NCBI GenBank assembly: GCA_036796435.1 | Contig: DAIRCY010000115.1 | Coordinates: 1-7,159, forward strand | Length of the DNA: 7,159 nt | From: JAJYVT01 sp036796435 | GTDB taxonomy: Bacteria > Actinomycetota > Acidimicrobiia > Acidimicrobiales > RAAP-2 | Direction: 5' to 3' | Part shown: piece by piece, positions 5,460 to 7,159 of the stretch | Position numbering within the stretch: position 1 is the stretch's first letter | Layout of the letters: each line of letters opens with the position of its first letter | Translations under genes and position numbers: made by a program | The notes under the pieces: generated by a model | Told to the model about the DNA's origin: nothing | Databases searched by the model: none | What the model saw: only the letters and a program-made list of their open reading frames with translations

Positions 5460-5950
5460 CCGACCAAGGGGAAGCCCCCCGCTGGCAGGCGAAGGTCGTC
5501 ACCGTCTCCGACGGCGTCGTCGCCGGGACTCGGGAGGACCGCTCGGGAGAGGCACTCCAGGCGGCCCTCGAAGAAGCAGGATTCGAAGTCGTGGAGCGCT
5601 CCGTCGTGGCAGACGGGGTCGCATCCGTCGCCGGCGAACTCGCGCGTGTGAGCGCCGGCTTCCTAGGGGTGGTGGTGACCACGGGCGGGACGGGTTTCGC
5701 TCCACGGGACCAGACACCCGAGGGAACCCGGGAGATCATCGAGCGCGACGCGCCAGGCATGGCCGAGGCCATGAGGCTGGTCAGCCCATTGGGACGGTTG
5801 TCGCGCGGCGTGGCGGGCATCCGTGGTCACAGCATCATCGTCAACACCCCCGGCTCGCCGAAGGGCGCGGTGGAGTGCATCTCCGCCGTCATCGACGTCC
5901 TCCCCCACGCGCTCGGGCTACTCGGGGATCAGCCGACACGCCACCCGTGA
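5456..5950 (+). CDS. MogA/MoaB-family molybdenum cofactor biosynthesis protein
   Basis: 164 residues, one MoCF-fold domain. MogA-type enzymes adenylylate molybdopterin before metal insertion; MoaB is a close relative that does the same in some organisms, so no single symbol is assigned. Seen in the sequence: N-terminal strand AKVVTVSDGVVAGTREDRSG (12-31), VADG with Asp53 at the place of the essential MogA Asp49, the nucleotide and molybdopterin loop VVTTGGTGFAPRDQTPE (73-89) with Asp85 corresponding to MogA Asp82, GIRGHSIIVNTPGSPKGAVE (121-140), and a C-terminal helix ending near HALGLL. The only plausible start is TTG 5456, overlapping the rpe stop; AGAGG at 5441-5445 is a somewhat distant ribosome binding site. 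The stop overlaps the ribD GTG. The free-standing copy suggests the organism makes molybdenum cofactor, though no other Moco gene is in view. Confidence 0.9.
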   Translation: MTDQGEAPRWQAKVVTVSDGVVAGTREDRSGEALQAALEEAGFEVVERSVVADGVASVAGELARVSAGFLGVVVTTGGTGFAPRDQTPEGTREIIERDAPGMAEAMRLVSPLGRLSRGVAGIRGHSIIVNTPGSPKGAVECISAVIDVLPHALGLLGDQPTRHP

Positions 5951-6957
5951 CCGCCCACGACGACGAGACGTGGATGCGCTGCGCACTGGAACTGGCGCGG
6001 GCGGTCCGCGCGGACACCTCGCCCAACCCCTGGGTCGGGGCCGTCGTCGTCCCCGCTGGTGAGGAGTCGGTCGCCGAAGGTTCGACCCAGCCGCCCGGCG
6101 GGGCTCACGCCGAGGCGGTCGCCCTGGAGCTGGCGGGTGACACGGCGCGGGGGTCGACTCTCTACGTGACGCTCGAGCCGTGCAGCCACCACGGCCGCAC
6201 GCCGCCGTGCGCCGAGGCGATCATCGCCGCCGGGGTCGCGCGGGTGGTCGTCGGGGTCCTGGACCCCGACCCGCAGGTTTCGGGCCGCGGGGTCGAGATG
6301 CTCCGCCGCGCCGGGATCCAGGTCGACGTCGGCGTCCTCGGGGCGGAGGTCGAGTCCCAGCTCGGGCCCTACCTCAAGCACCGCCGCACCGGCCGGCCCT
6401 GGGTGGTGCTGAAGCTCGCCTCCACACTCGACGGGCGCATCGCCGCACCGGACGGCACGAGCAAGTGGATCACCGGGCCGCTCGCCCGCGCCGACGCCCA
6501 CCAGTTGCGCGCCGAGAGCGACGCCGTCGCCGTCGGGGCGGGGACCGTCCGTGCCGACGACCCGGCCCTGACCGTGCGGGAGGTAGCCGGCCGCGACCCC
6601 CTTCGGGTGGTGATCGGGGAAGCGCCCGAAGGGGCGCGGGTCCGGCCGGCCCTCGAGTACCGGGGCGATCTGGGGGCGCTCCTGGACGACCTCGGAGCGC
6701 GCGGGGTGCTCCAACTCCTGGTCGAGGGCGGTTCGCGCGTAGCGTGGTCTTTTCACCATCAGAGGCTCGTGGACCAGTACGTCGTCTACTTCGCCCCTGT
6801 GATCCTCGGCGGCGACGACGGGGTGCCCCTCTTCGGCGGGCCCGGCTCTGACACCCTGGAGGCGGCCGTGCGGGGGGAAATCGTCTCCGTCCGGCGAATC
6901 GGTCCCGATGTGCGGGTCGATCTGCTGGCTCCTGACGCTGAGCGTGCCGTACCTTGA
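5947..6957 (+). CDS. ribD: Bifunctional RibD: riboflavin-specific deaminase and reductase
   Basis: Carries out the second and third steps of riboflavin synthesis: deamination of the diaminopyrimidinone phosphate from RibA, then NADPH-dependent reduction of its ribosyl side chain. 336 residues (B. subtilis RibG 361). The deaminase domain (about 1-145) has SPNPWVGAVVV, the catalytic HAE (His54, Glu56), and PCSHHGRTPPC with zinc ligands Cys79 and Cys88. The reductase domain (about 150-330) has LKLASTLDGRIA (155-166), SKWITG, DAVAVGAGTVRADDPALTVR (192-211), LLVEGGSRVAWSF (257-269) and FAPVILGGDDG. The stretch between ADDPALTVR and LLVEGG is only about 45 residues, some 30-35 shorter than in B. 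subtilis, but the flanking motifs are intact. The start GTG 5947 forms a GTGA overlap with the preceding stop; the long upstream open frame is a shadow. No FMN riboswitch is seen, as expected for an operon-internal gene. Confidence 0.95.
   Translation: MTAHDDETWMRCALELARAVRADTSPNPWVGAVVVPAGEESVAEGSTQPPGGAHAEAVALELAGDTARGSTLYVTLEPCSHHGRTPPCAEAIIAAGVARVVVGVLDPDPQVSGRGVEMLRRAGIQVDVGVLGAEVESQLGPYLKHRRTGRPWVVLKLASTLDGRIAAPDGTSKWITGPLARADAHQLRAESDAVAVGAGTVRADDPALTVREVAGRDPLRVVIGEAPEGARVRPALEYRGDLGALLDDLGARGVLQLLVEGGSRVAWSFHHQRLVDQYVVYFAPVILGGDDGVPLFGGPGSDTLEAAVRGEIVSVRRIGPDVRVDLLAPDAERAVP
6950..6955 (+). promoter_or_regulatory. Candidate internal -10 box for ribE
   Basis: TACCTT fits TANNNT, ends on the first base of the ribD TGA, and is followed by seven bases before ATG 6963, so transcription would begin at 6962-6963 with little or no leader. 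No -35 is obvious. GAAGG at 6956-6960 lies too close to the ATG to be a standard ribosome binding site. It is a third instance of the pattern seen at def and rpe. Confidence 0.35.
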
Positions 6958-6962
6958 AGGTG

Positions 6963-7159
6963 ATGTTCACCGGGATCGTCGAGGAGTTGGGTTCGGTCCG
7001 TTCGATCGACACCAGCGCCGGGGGAGCGCGCCTCGTGGTCTCGGCCGCCACCGTCCTCGACGACGCCGGTATAGGTGACTCCATCGCCGTCAACGGGTGC
7101 TGCTTGACGGTGGTCGAGCTCGGCCCGGGCTGGTGGGCGGCCGACGCCGTCCCCGAGAC
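6963..7159 (+). CDS. ribE: Riboflavin synthase alpha subunit, N-terminal part
   Basis: Catalyses the last step of riboflavin synthesis, dismutation of two 6,7-dimethyl-8-ribityllumazine molecules. Only 65 codons plus two bases are in the window; full proteins have about 200 residues in two similar lumazine-binding barrels. The visible first barrel has the signature start MFTGIVEELGSV, then GDSIAVNGCCLTV (38-50) with the paired cysteines common in this family, and DAVPE leading out of the window, where homologues continue toward a conserved E-T segment. ATG 6963 gives the canonical N terminus, 5 nt after the ribD stop. In-frame GTG 6960 and TTG 6954 are alternatives; TTG would form a TTGA overlap like others in this operon and add three residues (MKV). 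Confidence 0.95.
   Translation, partial: MFTGIVEELGSVRSIDTSAGGARLVVSAATVLDDAGIGDSIAVNGCCLTVVELGPGWWAADAVPE

Noticed and set aside
5380..5946. Upstream extension of the ribD open frame, as a possible fusion partner
   Set aside because: It is antisense-like Arg-rich translation in the wrong frame of rpe and the mogA-like gene; the real RibD begins at GTG 5947.
5900..6000. FMN riboswitch before ribD
   Set aside because: The region is coding (end of the mogA-like gene) and shows none of the expected conserved RFN helices.

Overview
This is a GC-rich (about 70 % by eye), almost fully coding chromosomal stretch of housekeeping genes. Three things point to an actinobacterium (Actinomycetota): the gene order priA ... 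def-fmt-rsmB-rpe-...-ribD-ribE, a PriA whose helicase motifs have decayed while its eight zinc-binding cysteines remain, and -10-like TANNNT boxes placed exactly where leaderless transcripts would begin. Several protein motifs feel close to Acidimicrobiia, but that finer placement is an impression and was not tested.

Layout. Bases 1-1106 (+) hold the C-terminal 367 codons of priA, whose start lies outside the window. Bases 1113-2227 (-) hold a two-gene divergon arm: an RsmC/YbxB-type class I methyltransferase, then a SpoU/TrmH-type RNA 2'-O-methyltransferase, coupled by a GTGA stop/start overlap. The TrmH-type gene runs convergently into priA with only 6 bp between them. A 31-bp divergent intergenic region (2228-2258) appears to carry two back-to-back -10 boxes. 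From 2259 to the window end (+) runs a tight operon: def, fmt, rsmB, rpe, a mogA/moaB-type gene, ribD, and the 5' part of ribE. All junctions in this operon are 4-base overlaps or gaps of 9 nt or less. There is no gene-free stretch over 300 bases, no convincing terminator, no tRNA or rRNA gene, no mobile element, no CRISPR array and no FMN riboswitch.

How the genes fit together. Fmt formylates initiator Met-tRNA and Def removes the formyl group from nascent proteins. RsmB modifies 16S rRNA, and the two minus-strand methyltransferases also look like RNA modifiers, so the region is a translation-maturation neighbourhood. Rpe interconverts ribulose 5-phosphate and xylulose 5-phosphate; ribulose 5-phosphate also feeds riboflavin synthesis, whose RibD and RibE steps follow. 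The MogA-like gene belongs to molybdenum cofactor synthesis and is the least expected member.

I see no new multi-gene system. The points most worth checking are small: a probable CTG start for fmt, def and fmt lying in one frame separated by a single amber codon, a shared divergent leaderless promoter, leaderless-type promoters inside the operon before rpe and ribE, and internally shortened RsmB and RibD proteins.
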